The notes under the pieces: model-generated | Seen by the model: only the letters and a program-made list of their open reading frames with translations | Database searches by the model: none | What the model was told of the DNA's origin: nothing | Shown: positions 1 through 12,250 of the stretch, one piece after another | How the letters are laid out: each line of letters begins with the position of its first letter | Numbering within the stretch: position 1 is the first letter of the stretch | Made by a program: the position numbers and the translations under genes | Source: Strongylocentrotus purpuratus | Taxonomy: Eukaryota > Echinodermata > Echinoidea > Camarodonta > Strongylocentrotidae | DNA length: 64,000 bases | Direction: 5' to 3' | NCBI RefSeq assembly: GCF_000002235.5 | Contig: NW_022145607.1 | Location: forward strand, 32,418,660-32,482,659

Positions 1-990
1 ACTTTGGATGTTATTACTCCGGCTTTAAAACTGTCTCTGGAACTATCATTTTACTTTATGTTTTTTCTGATCCAAGCTCTATTTTATAGGGCTAACAAAC
101 ATCATGGATTCTGCTAGATTTATTACGACGTTTTATTGGGTAATATATAGGAAATAACATTATAGAATGAACCTTTCAAGCAGAGAGAAGAAATAGGAGA
201 CTATTTGCTTTGTGACATGGAGACGACCTAGTTTAAGGTCGGCAAATACGAGATAAAATGTGCGCGTCTATTAAAAATCGAGGGTAATGTAATACGACCC
301 GTTTTCAAGAAGAAAATGGGTTGATGCAATATTTCCCTTTTATAGTTACTCGTAAATTTAGCTATCAATTTCTTATGGTTGGGCCTAATAGCTTAAGTAT
401 TTTACTTCTGCGCTACAACCGAACCCTTACAAGATAATTCAGAGGTTTTGAAGTAGGAGGCATATAATGCCACTTTTGGTATCAAAAGATGCTCAGGACA
501 ATATAAATCAAAATAAAAAAAATAAAAAAAATCAAAAAAATCTTACAAACTATGAAAGTAATCGCAAAAATCCGCCTAGCGGGGGGGGGGGGGTCTTTTT
601 TGGTTCAATATCATCACTTAATTGGTGCGTTGGTTAGTTATAATTCCCGTGTGAAGGTCTGAAAGGGTGGAATGGTAGTTTTTCCCTTTTCTTTATTCGA
701 TTAATACCGCCGTGGGGAATATAGAATTTAATAACTGCATTATTTGATAAGTGGCTCACTTGCAAAACGATGGCCAAGACTCGACGTTCAGGAAATCAAC
801 TTACAGCAATTTCAATAGCCTTGTGCGTCTAAACGAAATGTGAGAACATGGAAATAAAATATTACGCAGACCGAAATAGACGTCTGTCTAGAATTAATAC
901 CAAAGGGCATTAAAGGTCCAGTTGGTTTCTTGAAAGTCTTTGTGACCTTGGTTTGGACAATCCGTATTTTCGATCTCTTTTGTTACTCAC

Positions 991-1287
991 CTTTCCCGCA
1001 GATGTCAACCAAAAATCCCTCATCGCTGATTGCAGAATCTGAACTAAACTCCATCCAGGCAATCTGGTGTCGGATGTTAATCTCTGTCGGTAAGGTGTTA
1101 CCACTCAGTGTTATCAGCCGAGTCTCCTCCAATCCCGAATCATTCCCGAAACCGATCTTCAAATAGTCGTACCCAGGTTCGAGGTCAAAAGCAGTAAAAT
1201 TCAAAATGGCGCTGTTGCCATGGGCAACCTCAAAGATCCACGTGACGTGAAGGTTGTTGGGATAGTTGTTAGGGTTGCCGGGTGAAG
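991..1287 (-). CDS. CUB-domain exon of an otherwise unseen gene (partial)
   Basis: A 297-nt open exon flanked on the minus strand by a 3' splice site (GCTGTAG before 1287) and a 5' splice site (GTGAGT after 991); it is phase 1 at both ends, as is usual for shuffled extracellular modules. The translation reads like one CUB domain: SPGNPNNYPNN near the start, VTWIFEV, FDLEPGYDYLKIG, then MEFSSDSAISDEGFLVDI at the end. CUB domains are about 110-residue beta-sandwich modules of secreted or membrane proteins. The residues at the usual disulfide positions are not Cys here: V before TW, G before YDYL, and LSG where CG is usual. No companion exon was found within 1-990 or upstream to about 3 kb, so the gene probably continues to the left, and a signal-peptide exon has not been located. 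An isolated duplicated or dead exon is also possible, but frame and splice sites are intact. Confidence 0.75.
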
Positions 1288-1435
1288 CTACAGCAACCGA
1301 TTGGTTGATGGACAATCTGATGTGATGGATATCGTCAGTGGAGTTGTCCAGAGTTACTTGTTATACCAAAGATAAGGGACAATCAAAGTAGGCATTCTGA
1401 ATATTATTATCTGGGATTTGAAGATTTAGTTTACA

Positions 1436-1994
1436 TTAAAGGGCCCATGACATCGAAATACAAGTGTATTCCTGTTTGTGTGCAGTCCTGCATACATCTC
1501 ATATTTTGATATGTAAACCTCTGAATTTGTTTCATAGATTTGTTAATATTTTTTTTAATATTTGTTTTTCAAACTTGCTAAGCTCCACCCCAAAAACCTC
1601 CAGATCTCATTCCCTTTTGACAACATCTGTCAGTCATCAATGAGCTAACTTGAGAAAGTGGCATCTTTGCCACAGTTGACCACCTATTACAATACCACAC
1701 ATAATAGCAATATATTAGTTGCTATGTCAGACATGTCAGACTAAACTAATATTCTAGAATAGATAAATGGTATGTAATTTCCCCCAGCCTAGCACACGTT
1801 CATAGTAGAATTTCATGCTTCCATACAAATGGACATTACATCATCATTGCCTTTGTCTTCCTGGTGATGCTACAGCAAAAAATATTTAAAAATCTATGAA
1901 ACAAATTCAGAAGTTTACATTTCAAAATATGAGATTATGCAGTACTGCATACCAACAGGAATACACATGTATTTCGATGTTATGGGCCCTTTAA
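1436..1994. mobile_element. TTAA-flanked foldback MITE, ~110-bp inverted repeats
   Basis: Starts TTAAAGGGCCCATGACATCG and ends in the complement with few mismatches; the arms run to about attaaatctatgaaacaaa on each side. No transposase reading frame. Confidence 0.85.
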
Positions 1995-2455
1995 ATATGT
2001 AACGTATCCGCATTAGGCCCCGTCATATTAAAAAATGCGTTGACTCGATTTCACTTACACTTATTCCACTTATTATTTATTAAGAACATTGTGTTTAATG
2101 CCCAAAATACCCTAAGACTAAATGGCATCGCCCTTACCTGTGATAACGGTTGTTTGTGTAAATGACAATAATATGGTTAACTTATTTGTATAATCTTTAA
2201 TTTTATTTCCTTTTCGAAAACAAATTAAGTTTAATAGGTCAAATCAGTGCCGTGCAACCTTAGTAAAAGTTCACGCGAGTTTATTGATGCAGAACTTGTG
2301 TAGTAAACGGAGGACATCAAATGTCCTCCAGAAACGGCTGTCTCACTACTTGGCAAGTTTGTTCCTCTTTAACCTGAGTAGCCTGTTGAGTTACAATACA
2401 TAAAAGCAATTTATGTATATACATAATTATATCAAGGACCTAAAACATACCTTCT

Positions 2456-2456
<1 letters not shown>

Positions 2457-2492
<36 letters not shown>
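2457..2492. repeat. (AT)n microsatellite
   Basis: About 18 AT dinucleotides. Confidence 0.95.
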
Positions 2493-2497
<5 letters not shown>

Positions 2498-2528
2498 TAC
2501 ATTAAAAATATAATTTAACAAATATACA

Positions 2529-3066
2529 TTAAAGCCCCTCTAAAGTGTTTAGAGCCACATATTCGCCCAAAATTTGATGGCAAAATTTCACTTAAATTGT
2601 ATCATAATGTGAAAGAGGATGTCATTTAGAGCTCCACTGTACTTCTTGTAGCTACTTGCTCCCTCTATATAGAAAACAATGCCTAAGCGGTAACTGTTGG
2701 TCCCCCATGATCCTCTTTTTCGTATGTTAATTGAGAGCTGAGTTGATGAGATAGCCACCTGTCAGTGACCACGCTAATCCCTCTAATCCCTCCTGGCCAA
2801 ATTAGTACAAAGGGGCTTTAAGACGCACTTCTGCAAAGATTTCCCCCAGACAAATCTGTTTGAAGACAAATATTGGTTAGAAAATACACATTTGGGATTT
2901 TCTGTTGTATGCAGAAAAACTAAATTTGGTATTCTTTCATCAATATTTGACTTCAAACACATTTGTTTTGAAAATCCTTGCAGAAATGTAAATGGCATCC
3001 TCTTTCACATTATGATACAATTTAAGTGAAATTTATGGGGCTTCCAACATTTTACAGGGGTTTTAA
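2529..3066. mobile_element. TTAA-flanked MITE carrying a second element inside
   Basis: Ends TTAAAGCCCCTCTAAAGTG and ...cattttacaggggttttaa. Between about 2624 and 2815 lies a copy of the element also seen at about 34725-34892 and 41400-41587 (markers: acaggtggctatctca, aagaggatcatggggga). Related copies of the outer family lie at about 43985-44171 and 63826-64000. Confidence 0.75.
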
Positions 3067-3619
3067 ACGGTACTGGTCTTCCACAGGGCTCTGCATGAAA
3101 CACAAACAAATATTTAAATTTTTCATAAAATGCACCATTAACTACACTTAATGCACAAGAGTAAATACTACAGCTTTAAACAATAGGAATGTAAGGATTA
3201 AGGAAGTACGAGAAAAGGGCGGAGATATATAATTACGTGATAGAACTGTAGAAAGAGAGAGATATTAAGATAAGTCAGGCTGGGTGACAGGGAAAGGGGA
3301 AAATGGTGATTGATATAAAATGGAATTGCTAATAATGTGTAATCTGTATGTCTATTTACGCTATATAAGGAGTAAATATTTTGCACACTGCAACTAAGAC
3401 ACGCCTTATCATTATATCATAAGCCTTCCCGAACCAACACGATTTCTTTTATTCATCGTTAAAATCTAGATATATTTCAAGAAAATGTCATTGGTCTACC
3501 ATGTAATAAAAAGCGTTTTTCAAAGTCAACATCTCCATTTTGTATCGATATGTAGTGGCGTAAACGAATTGGATGATAAAGACAAGGCCATCATACTTCT
3601 TCAGGATGAAGCATACATT

Positions 3620-3882
3620 CAGGCGCGTACGCAGGGGGTTGGGGTGGGGGTTCGGGGTGCAAAAAGGTGACCCCAAATAATTGACCCCCCCCCCTAACTG
3701 AACAAAATAGCGGTCGGCAAAATTTTAAAGATTTCGGGACCAAAAATAAATAATATGCTCTTACCCCCCCCCCCCCCCCGCTTATTCAGAGGCTGGCTGA
3801 GTCGTTGCGAAATTATCGGCGCGATTTTACAATTTTAACCCCTCCCCCCTCCCCCCTTGTAAAAATCCTGCGTACGCCACTG
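3620..3882. mobile_element. hAT-like MITE with 8-bp target duplication
   Basis: Ends CAGGCGCGTACGCAGG and the complement of CAGTGGCGTACGCAGG. It is flanked by catacatt at 3612-3619 and 3883-3890, an 8-bp target duplication typical of hAT elements. The interior is G- and C-run rich and non-coding. Absent from the right arm A'. Confidence 0.85.
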
Positions 3883-5264
3883 CATACATTCATTCATTCA
3901 TCTTCATTCATTAGTATTGAGCAAAGATCTCCTCCTAAAAGAGCAATGGCCACTTAGTAAAACCATTTAGTTCACTTCCACCAATACTGCTTGATTGTGC
4001 CTAAAAATTGAAAGTAAGGCAAATGCTTTTCATGTCTTCCCTGCCATTTTACAGTTGAAAGGATTGAAAAGAATACACATCAATTACTTAAAATCCTTGC
4101 CCCATTAGTAATATATATTTTTTATTCTCATTTTGATGTTCCAGATATTTAGGCATACATATACATTGTCATGCGTCCGGTTTTTTGTTTGATATAGCTT
4201 ACTTCAGGTGAATATATTCAAAAAGGGTAGGGTAAGTTTTTTCTTCTTTTTTCTCGCTTAATGGCTAACATATAGCGCTCTAATGAGAAATAACATTTTT
4301 CGTTTCGTTACACTTGCTTGAAAGCTAATGGAAAATTGATATCCGACCAAATTCGAGCATTTTTTTTGCTTCGGTCAAACTAAAGTCTACTTCTTCTTGT
4401 GTTCTTTCTAAAAAATCTTTATTATCAAACGCATTTATATGTATATTTAATTTTCTTAAACAGCTTGTTGTGTATCTTAAGACAAAGGGAATTAGTTTCG
4501 CTTTTACTTCTCGAAATCTAAGAAAGTTAAAAGGTAATTTTCCTTTAAACCCGTCGGAGCTGGGAATGCACGGTGGTTCATAAAAGTTTCAAACGATATA
4601 TTTCATCTATTCTATTATTTCTAGTTGGCGTAGAAATAAAAAAAATCAAATGATAATGGCACAGGTAGCAATTAGTTAAAGTGTTTTTTTTCTGCTGGAG
4701 ACGGCGCACTTTGAGTGGTGAGGCATCTCCAGTAGTAGTATAGTAGTAATAATAATAATGATACAGTGCTTTTATAGCGCATAATATCACTGACGTATCA
4801 TTTTTCTATAGTTGCTTTTTTTCTCCAAGTTGTTTTTCAAATCATTCAGCGATTGAAATCAAATGCCACGCAGACAAAAATATATAAACCTAAAGATATT
4901 CTGCTTCACTTTCATTTACTTGACAAACTTCTTTTTGAATAGAAATTCACTTAAAAGAAAAGTATTTCAGCGGTCGTGTTCCTATAACCAAACAGCAGTT
5001 TGAAGAATGTTTGACGTCTTTGCTCATTAATGAACATTGACCTTCCAAAATCGTTCAAATTGAACAAAGCTCCCATAATGCATCCGATGCCAAACCTATA
5101 TGGGATGTCAAAGGTCATAATTGTAGTTGTCTCTCTGGTCCAGCGTTCTCGACCGGGGCACACGAGATGCTGCAACACATGTTTAGGGTTGCAGCGAGAG
5201 ATTTTAAGTAATTCGTATTTTTTATAAACGATCATTATTTTGGAATAACGTCTTTCGTGAAATA

Positions 5265-5590
5265 ATAATAATAATAATAAATTACATTTATAAAGCGTTT
5301 AATACAATTTTTCTAAGCGCTTAACATACATGTAAGGTACAACGTAAAATGAACATACAGCAATAATAATACATAAATTTAATAATAACATTACAGATAG
5401 TTAAAAACTGCCCTATAAATTACTGTTAAACAAAAATTACTTCAAACTTGCCTTAAAAGACTCTACAGATGGGGATTGACGAATAATAATTGGTAAACTG
5501 TTCCATAATTTAGGGGCTGCAATAGCAAAAGTACGATCTCCGTAATGGGTATTGGTTCGGGGACCAGGGGCATATTGGAAATTAGCATGT
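5265..5590 (-). mobile_element. CR1-like LINE, 3' end fragment
   Basis: On the minus strand a reading frame YGDRTFAIAAPKLWNSLP, IIRQSPSVESFKASLK is the C-terminal end typical of CR1-group ORF2, followed by an AGCGCTTAGAAA region and a (TTATTA)n tail at 5265-5280. Heavily 5' truncated and absent from the right arm. Confidence 0.8.
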
Positions 5591-5604
5591 GTAGTTGACC
5601 GTAA

Positions 5605-5815
5605 TGAAGGTATGCTTGCACTGACCTCGCTGCCCCAAAATCACCATATTTCTTTCAATTTGCTATTTTCTGACATAACATACTAACGGTTTCTAGTATT
5701 TCTAGTAATTAATTTAATCAAAATACTAGAAACCTTTAGAATTTTATTTCAGAAAATAGCAAATTGAAAGGAATATGGTAATTTTTGGGCAGCGAGGTGC
5801 AAGCATGACTCCATA
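5605..5815. mobile_element. Foldback MITE with ~80-bp arms
   Basis: The arm tgcttgcactgacctcgctg... to tagtatttctag is inverted as ctagaaacc... to ggcagcgaggtgcaagca. One half of this arm is also found in the right arm at about 61440-61520. Confidence 0.75.
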
Positions 5816-6339
5816 ATTTAGCAACGATGTGCACGAATAGCCTTCGATAATATATATTAAATCTTTTATATCGAAATTAGATGTGTTTTTTGACCACGTT
5901 TATTTGCATCACTCGCTCGCAACTTTTAGAAAAATTATAGTTCTAGGCAATGAGATACCTGTATCTCTTTATATTCATGCATCGAATTGACCGCACCTTT
6001 TGTTTTATGTATAATGTATTCGGCAGCGAGGTGCCTGCACAGTTAATTCTATATTTTACCTAGTGTGTTGATTATAAAGTGTGTTGAGTAAAAATGTTAT
6101 GGTAATGATATTAAAAATGTCATTTTTCTTTGCTCGCTGGCAAAATTTATAACTAAATGACACTTGAAGAGTTTCAGAGTGATGCAAAATGAATTTTCTG
6201 TTAACTACTGTGGGATCGGGGTGACGCGAAACTTTTTATATTTTTATCTTTATTTTTTATTTGTTGTTGCTGCTTCAGCTCACAATATGCGCAGTCTTCC
6301 AAAAGCTCAGTTGGATGTTGGTGGTACATTCATTAGCCC

Positions 6340-8070
6340 TTCAAAACAATAATAAACCTTGGCGTTGTATTTGATTCTTGCATGTCGATGTCTCACCCTA
6401 TTTCTCACATCTGTAGCATGGTTACGTTTTATTTAAGGAATATTGCTAGAATCAGAGAGTTTATTGACCAACATTCCCTTGATTTAATTGGATCGGTACA
6501 ACGGCTTCAAAATTGGGCAGCCCGATTGATATTTCAGGTTTCTAGGGCCCATCCATCTCAGCCACTCTTGAGATCATTACACTGACTTCCTTTGAAACAA
6601 AGAATACTGTTGTTTGTCTACAACATACTCAATAATCAAGCTCTACAATATTTATATTACCTGTTTGAATTTATATACACCTCCCAGGGCATTGATGTCA
6701 GCCAGTGATCCTCCCTGTCTCACATATTCAGTTACTCGCACATTAGCCAGTGATAGGACATTTACTGTATATGCTTCAAAATACTGGAATGATCTATCAC
6801 TTAGAATTAGACAGTTTTCATCAGTTATTATAGGATTTTCCGACCAAATTCGCGAATTTGTCATTTCAATTAATTTGTCTTGCGTTCAAATTCGACGGTT
6901 TAAGTGCTGTCAGATATATCTTGGGTTTATATTCCTTTTTCTAGTTTTCAAATCTATGAAGTTTTCGTTAGAATCTATGTATGTTTCATTCAAATTAATG
7001 AATAATGTGCTTCTTTCGCTATTTGGTCATTCGATTTGGCGCGACACGATTTCTGACATCGCGAAGGTGTACTTTTAGCATTCGAATTCATTCGTAGCAT
7101 TCATATTAGCACTTTGTGCACTTAAATTGATGGTCAATATACATTTCTCGTTTATTACACACTTTTTATAGGTCATTCTTTTTCTTTCAAGATTGTTTTT
7201 TCCATGTTTATTTCACCATATTTTATTTTCTTGCATTTATACACTTTATATACTTTCAGATTTATCTGATATTCATCATCCTTTAAGGTTGATTGTTAAG
7301 AAGAAAAGAAAAACGATTTACATCTACGGACTTGATGGTCTCAATATGTTTGTAAATTTTCATGTAAGGAAGTTGTTTGTCTTGTGTTTCATCTTAAATG
7401 TATCCCAATTTCATTATGGAGGAATGGTACAATATTTTGACTGAGGTAGGCATTTTTATGTCCCCTACTTTTCCGGGGTATATGAACATGTCCGTGCAGA
7501 GATGCCATATCCCTTGATTTCGCCCCTTCTTTACCCAATGTCTGACTAAACCCATATGCATTGTCCTCAAAATTTATAAATGGAATAACAGAAAAAACCT
7601 AATGGCAAATCATGCATTTAATTGCATTTTTTTTAAACTGTAAACGTGGGTCGTATTTCTTCCCCCTAACATTCCTAACTTGAATAAACATAATTCGAAT
7701 ACGAATGACAGATGTTAATTTGAATGATAAAAATGACGCCTCGACAAGTGACGATTAATGACAGATGACAGATCAATGAAACCCTTCGACCAAAATTCTA
7801 AATTAAATACCAAAACGGGAAAATTGAATGAGAATTGGCATGGCAAAGCCGATCTGCGCTAACTTAAATGCAAAGTAAATGAATTCGAATGACAAACTCG
7901 CGAATTTTGCCGGGAAATCCTTTACCTTCAGAAAGGCCTTGAAAAAACATCTTTTTTAAGTTTTTAGTTGTAAGATTTTTTTTCTTATTACATGTATTAA
8001 TTGTCATTTACTGTAAGCGCTTTGGGCTTCATGGGAAAAACGCAGTATAAGTAATAATAATAATAATAAT
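6340..8070 (+). mobile_element. CR1-like LINE remnant interrupted by another element
   Basis: Fragments of ORF2 C-terminus: LGVVFDS, HPISHICSMVTFYLRNIARI, QRLQNWAARLIFQVSRAHPS, LLRSLHWLPLKQRILLFVYN-like sequence with stops, SDRTFTVYASKYWNDLSLRI, and after the insertion FRKALKKHLF at about 7930-7960, then gtaagcgctttgggcttcat and an (AAT)n tail. The middle of the RT end (usual LTYCNSL block) is missing. A shorter inverse copy is at about 60995-61170. Confidence 0.8.
6833..7921. mobile_element. ~1.09-kb terminal-inverted-repeat element inside the LINE
   Basis: Starts ggattttccgaccaaattcg...tttgtcattt and ends aatgacaaactcgcgaattttgccgggaaatcc, an inverted repeat of about 40 bp with mismatches. 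It separates the WNDLSLRIRQF and FRKALKKHLF parts of the LINE. Internal frames up to 83 codons show no recognisable transposase. Confidence 0.65.
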
Positions 8071-8825
8071 AAAAAAAACAATAATAGTAATAATATCTTA
8101 AAAAGGTGCTGTGACTGAAAAAATGTTGAAAAACGCTGCTCTAGTCCTCTTTTGAATGAAAAACCCGCCGCGTTTTTGCCCCGTCAAATTTGAACGAACC
8201 TTTATAATTATGTCAATTTATAATTTACCGCATCCATTAAAAATGCCCGGCATTCAACCAATATCAATAAAAAAGAGAACAAGGTCACATTTTGAATTGC
8301 ATTAAGATATCTATGCTCTGATCTGATGCAATATTAAAAAAAATGTTCTCCGTAATGAATTGGTAGATCGACCGAAATGTCAGTTTTTAAGTTCTGCCCT
8401 TATTTTCCTCATTCGCGAAATGTGATTTCTATCATGATGCAGACACTAAAAACGCACATGCCCGTATTGATCATGAGATGCTCAAGGCAACTATGTATAA
8501 TTCAATCATTTATATTTACTTTCATAAATATATAATTTCTTTAATCACGTTCAGCCTTGTGCTTACAAAAGAGGTAGACTGAATTAAATTTTACATAAAT
8601 GACATTGAATTATTTTCGGAATTATTACCCTTCGGAATAACGATTATCGGTTGTACACACAAAATTTCATGAGAATATCTACTATCAGTTGATTGCTCGA
8701 TATTGTGAAACGGTTTGCCATGCCCGATATAAAATTCAACAATATTCCAGCCCTTTATTTTGTCAAACTGGCGAACGCAGAGACCGTGAATTTCAAGTTT
8801 TAAATGTATAGGCACGAACAAGTAC

Positions 8826-9100
8826 AACTTAGTTTATTTGTAAATGTTGTCTCTTTGTTTCTTTTTTTATATTTATATCTGATATATTTCTTTTAACGGG
8901 CCCTCTGTAAGAACAGAGAACTTAGTTTATTAGTAAATGTTGTCTTTTTGTTTCTGTTTATATTAATATCTGATATCCTTCTTTTAACGGGCCCTCTGTA
9001 AGAACAGAGAACTTAGTTTATTTGTAAATGTTGTCTCTTTGTTTCTTTTTATATTTATATCTGATATCCTTCTTTTAATGGGCCCTCTGTGAGAACAGTG
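8826..9100 (+). repeat. Three tandem copies of a ~92-bp unit
   Basis: Each unit has acttagtttatt(t/a)gtaaatg, tgtctctttgtttctttt, atctgatat and ttaacgggccctctgtaaga. It is followed by gatgaggctaccctgtataa and AAT repeats, resembling a LINE 3' end, so the unit may be an amplified LINE tail. Confidence 0.85.
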
Positions 9101-10004
9101 CATGTCACTGATGAGGCTACCCTGTATAAATAAGACTTTATAATAATAAATATGATGATTATAATAATAATAATCAGAGCTAAAATAATTATAATAAAAG
9201 TAGTTACATTAATAATAAAACAATAATAATGAAAATAATAATAATAAACACGAAATTCACAGGTTTAACAAAATAATCAATTGGTTTGGATAGAAAATAA
9301 AATTGGGCCAATTAGTCTCACAATATCATTATTGCAATTATCTTTTCACTGTCATGCATGCTTACCTATAGTATCCCATCTGTCATAATCATGCATAAAC
9401 CACGTGACGGATATGAGCGCCATATAAGTGAACATTAATATTACTTTCCTTACTCTAATGAATGTCATAAATGTTGTGTTATTTGCTAATCATTGGGTTC
9501 ATATCACGTATCCAAACTGTAAATTCCACTCAGAGGCGACGGAAGGACTTCCGAAGTGGGGGGGGGGGGGGCACCAACAAAAAAGGGCACCTTCAAAGGG
9601 AAATCTCAAAGCGAAAATATACAATTTTTTGACATTGGTGTAACCCCTATATTGTGATTACATTATCGGGGATGATTTTAATATTTGTTTTTCTTTATAC
9701 ATCATAATTATAATAAATTGCTTAAGCATCATTCTTTGCAGTTGGGTGTGATGGTCTGAAAATTCATTTGCAAGAGAGCAAAGCGAGCGAGGAAAATTCC
9801 TAAGATTTGTGAGGTCGCAGCGCGAAAAATTACATCTTATAAAGAGGGGAAAAAAACAATCCTTATGGGTTTATTATAAGCACATTTTCATAACGGAAGA
9901 CTAAAAAGGCCTTTGATAAGTTACATAATTATAACATCTATAACTACGAGCGAGCGTAACGAGTGGGCTTGGGGGAAATTGCTCTTAGCCGCTTGAAATT
10001 AGGG

Positions 10005-10375
10005 GCACGTTTATTGATGAGAGGAAAAGGGGACAGAAAAAGAGCACGTGTCAAAGTACAAAGGCTAATTATCAGAAGCGAAAATGGGGCACTTCTTACA
10101 CCTTTAAAAAGAGGCATGCACCAGGGATGAAAAGGAAATGGGCATTTGTTGACGGAAAAAAGGCACCCATCAGATTTTGATAGGGGAATTTATAAAAAGT
10201 GAAAAGGGGCATTTATGAAAAAGGGATAGGTTCCTTATTAGTCGACGAAAAAGCGGCACATATCATTGTTAAAAGGGTTATTATCAGAGGTAAAAAGGGG
10301 CACTTATCGCATCTGAAAAGGGGCACTGGCCATACATTAACAAAGGCACATATGATAATGAAAAAGGGAACTTAT
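10005..10375 (+). repeat. Degenerate ~30-bp minisatellite (gaaaaggggcacttat)
   Basis: About ten imperfect repeats of gaaaaggggcacttatca-like sequence. Weak precursors start at about 9565. The 63-codon frame at 10199 merely follows the repeat. Confidence 0.7.
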
Positions 10376-10981
10376 ATATTTCAATATTGACAAACCAATT
10401 GTAACTGTATTTTATGTTTGAAATTAAATAATACTGAAACTATTATGATTTGAAATACCAATGACCAAGGCTTAATTTTGAAACGCATGATTTAAAGTAC
10501 CAATGACCATTTTTGTCGCTTCATTACCTTTTGCATGTATTTGGTCCTTATTTCATCTATTTCTATACGTGATGTACTTATTTCTTGTAATTATGTATTT
10601 TCTTGAATATTAGTACTGTAACGCAGTGGGAAACAAATTTCTATGTAACTTGTTTGCAAAGACCAAATAAAATATCTTGTATCTTGTAAGTTTGTCCATT
10701 CTACTTTAAAATACAACATTTCCCCCACTCTAAAGGTGTAAAGGGGTATCTCCCCTCTCGGCCTAGTCAATCTGCCCACTAAAATGTTGACACTCTTTAT
10801 TATTGAATTGTAGAACAGGGTCAGGATCGTTGCATATACATTTCAATTCAATTCAATTCAAGGTTTATTAAAAAATGTGTCGCAGCCCAATGGCTTAATT
10901 GGCCATGTGTACAATTTAAACACTCAATGCATATTTCAAACATAAAATACAGTTACAATTGGTTTGTCAATATTGAAATAT
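10371..10981. repeat. Inverted pair of LINE-like ends
   Basis: tattgacaaaccaattgtaa...tgtttgaaat at 10371-10425 recurs inverted at 10926-10981. Between them lie caaataaaatatcttgtatc (10660-10680) and (caatt)n at 10845-10860, both typical of retroposon tails. Confidence 0.65.
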
Positions 10982-10989
10982 ATATATAG

Positions 10990-12250
10990 TTAATAACATA
11001 GTAGTGAAAATATTAGCATGCAAAATAAGACAAAATAAAAAGATCAAAGGGATTGATATATTCAGTGTTGATTTAGGTATTGATAGTTTAAAAATTTCCC
11101 AATATGCAGATGACACGACATTATTTGTGGTATCTGTTAATGATATACAATATATTATGAATAAAATTAACGATTTTGGAGACTATGCAGGTCCGAAATA
11201 AATTTGAATAAGACAGAAGTTATGAAACTGAATACTGTAGATAATTTTGTTCATGATAATGCCATTATATATACTGATCAACCGGCTGTTGTTTTATCGA
11301 GAATGGCAAGATGCCGGTTTATAGAAAATTCATAATTTGATTACAAAATGTATAGGGTATTTGGAATGACTCTACATTACTTAATACAAAAGTGAAAGCA
11401 CAACAGCTCTTATTTGATTTTAAATATACAAACTTAAAGAAAGCATTTCCGCAGTGTTGGTTGGATAGATTAAGCTATGTTTTTGAACAAGAATGTGATA
11501 TTTCGAATATTATAGAAATAGAAACAGAAGATAAAGTGAATGTTTTTGTTATGAAAGAGAAAGATGACTATTGGTTGTTAATACGTAAAAAGGCAAGAGA
11601 ACCAATTATCATTTACTTTTGGAATTCCTTTTTAGATTTGGTTAATGACTTTGTTTGGAAGGATGTATTTTTTATTTAAATTAAAGCAAATTCGTAATAA
11701 TAAAGTTAAACAATTTAGTTTCAAGATGATTCATAGGTTTATTGCCTCAAAAGAAAACTTATATAAATGGCAAATTGTTAATAATAATTTATGCAACTCT
11801 TGTGGACAAGTTGACTCAACTTTTCATTTCATGTGATATTGCAAGGATGTGACTTTGTTTTGGAAAATGATATGCAATTTGATATTTAATCTATTCCAAA
11901 AATAAATACAAATAGACCAAAAGATAATAGTTGTAGGTAAGGATATTGGAAACAAAAAATATTCACTTCTGAATATTATTTTTAATTATGCGCGATATGC
12001 AATTTATAAATGTTACGTTAAGAAGATTGTTAATGGTTCTGTTTACTACCCACATACTTTTTTTTAATTTTTTTTATTCAAGTCGTTACTAAGATTATTT
12101 TAAAGATATGAATGTGTTAGCAAAGAAAATACTACTAAGCTGAAAGATTTGCTGAATATACTTTTTTTTAGCCTATGTTATGTTTCACTCAATCATTGAG
12201 TTATTAATGTTAATATGTATTGCTATTAAGGAAATAAAAACCTCGCTTGA
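10990..12250 (+). mobile_element. L1/Tx1-like LINE, 3' part, broken
   Basis: Frame 11004-11200 reads ACKIRQNKKIKGIDI and KISQYADDTTLFV, the reverse transcriptase catalytic YADD motif. Frames 11392-11836 read WLDRLSYVF, FWNSFLDLV, IRNNKVKQFSFKMIHRFIAS and NNNLCNSCGQVDSTFHFM, the C-terminal zinc-binding region of this LINE group. Frame breaks and stops separate the pieces, and about 5' two thirds are absent. Confidence 0.85.

Larger units (their letters stand above)
2870..6025 (+). repeat. Left arm A of a large inverted duplication
   Basis: This stretch is colinear, in inverse orientation, with 61230-64000. Matching blocks: 2870-3060 with 63830-64000, 3060-3260 with 63420-63610, 3925-4350 with 62940-63410, 4350-4800 with 62540-62940, 4800-5260 with 61995-62490, 5590-5690 with 61435-61520, 5820-6025 with 61230-61440. 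Insertions present in only one arm (hAT-like element and neighbours at about 3265-3925, CR1-like LINE tail 5265-5590) show the duplication is not very recent. The right arm runs off the window, so the outer limit is unknown. Confidence 0.85.

Noticed and set aside
5030-5235. Frames of 65-94 codons on both strands in arm A
   Set aside because: The counterpart at 62030-62280 in the other arm does not keep the frame, so coding is unlikely.
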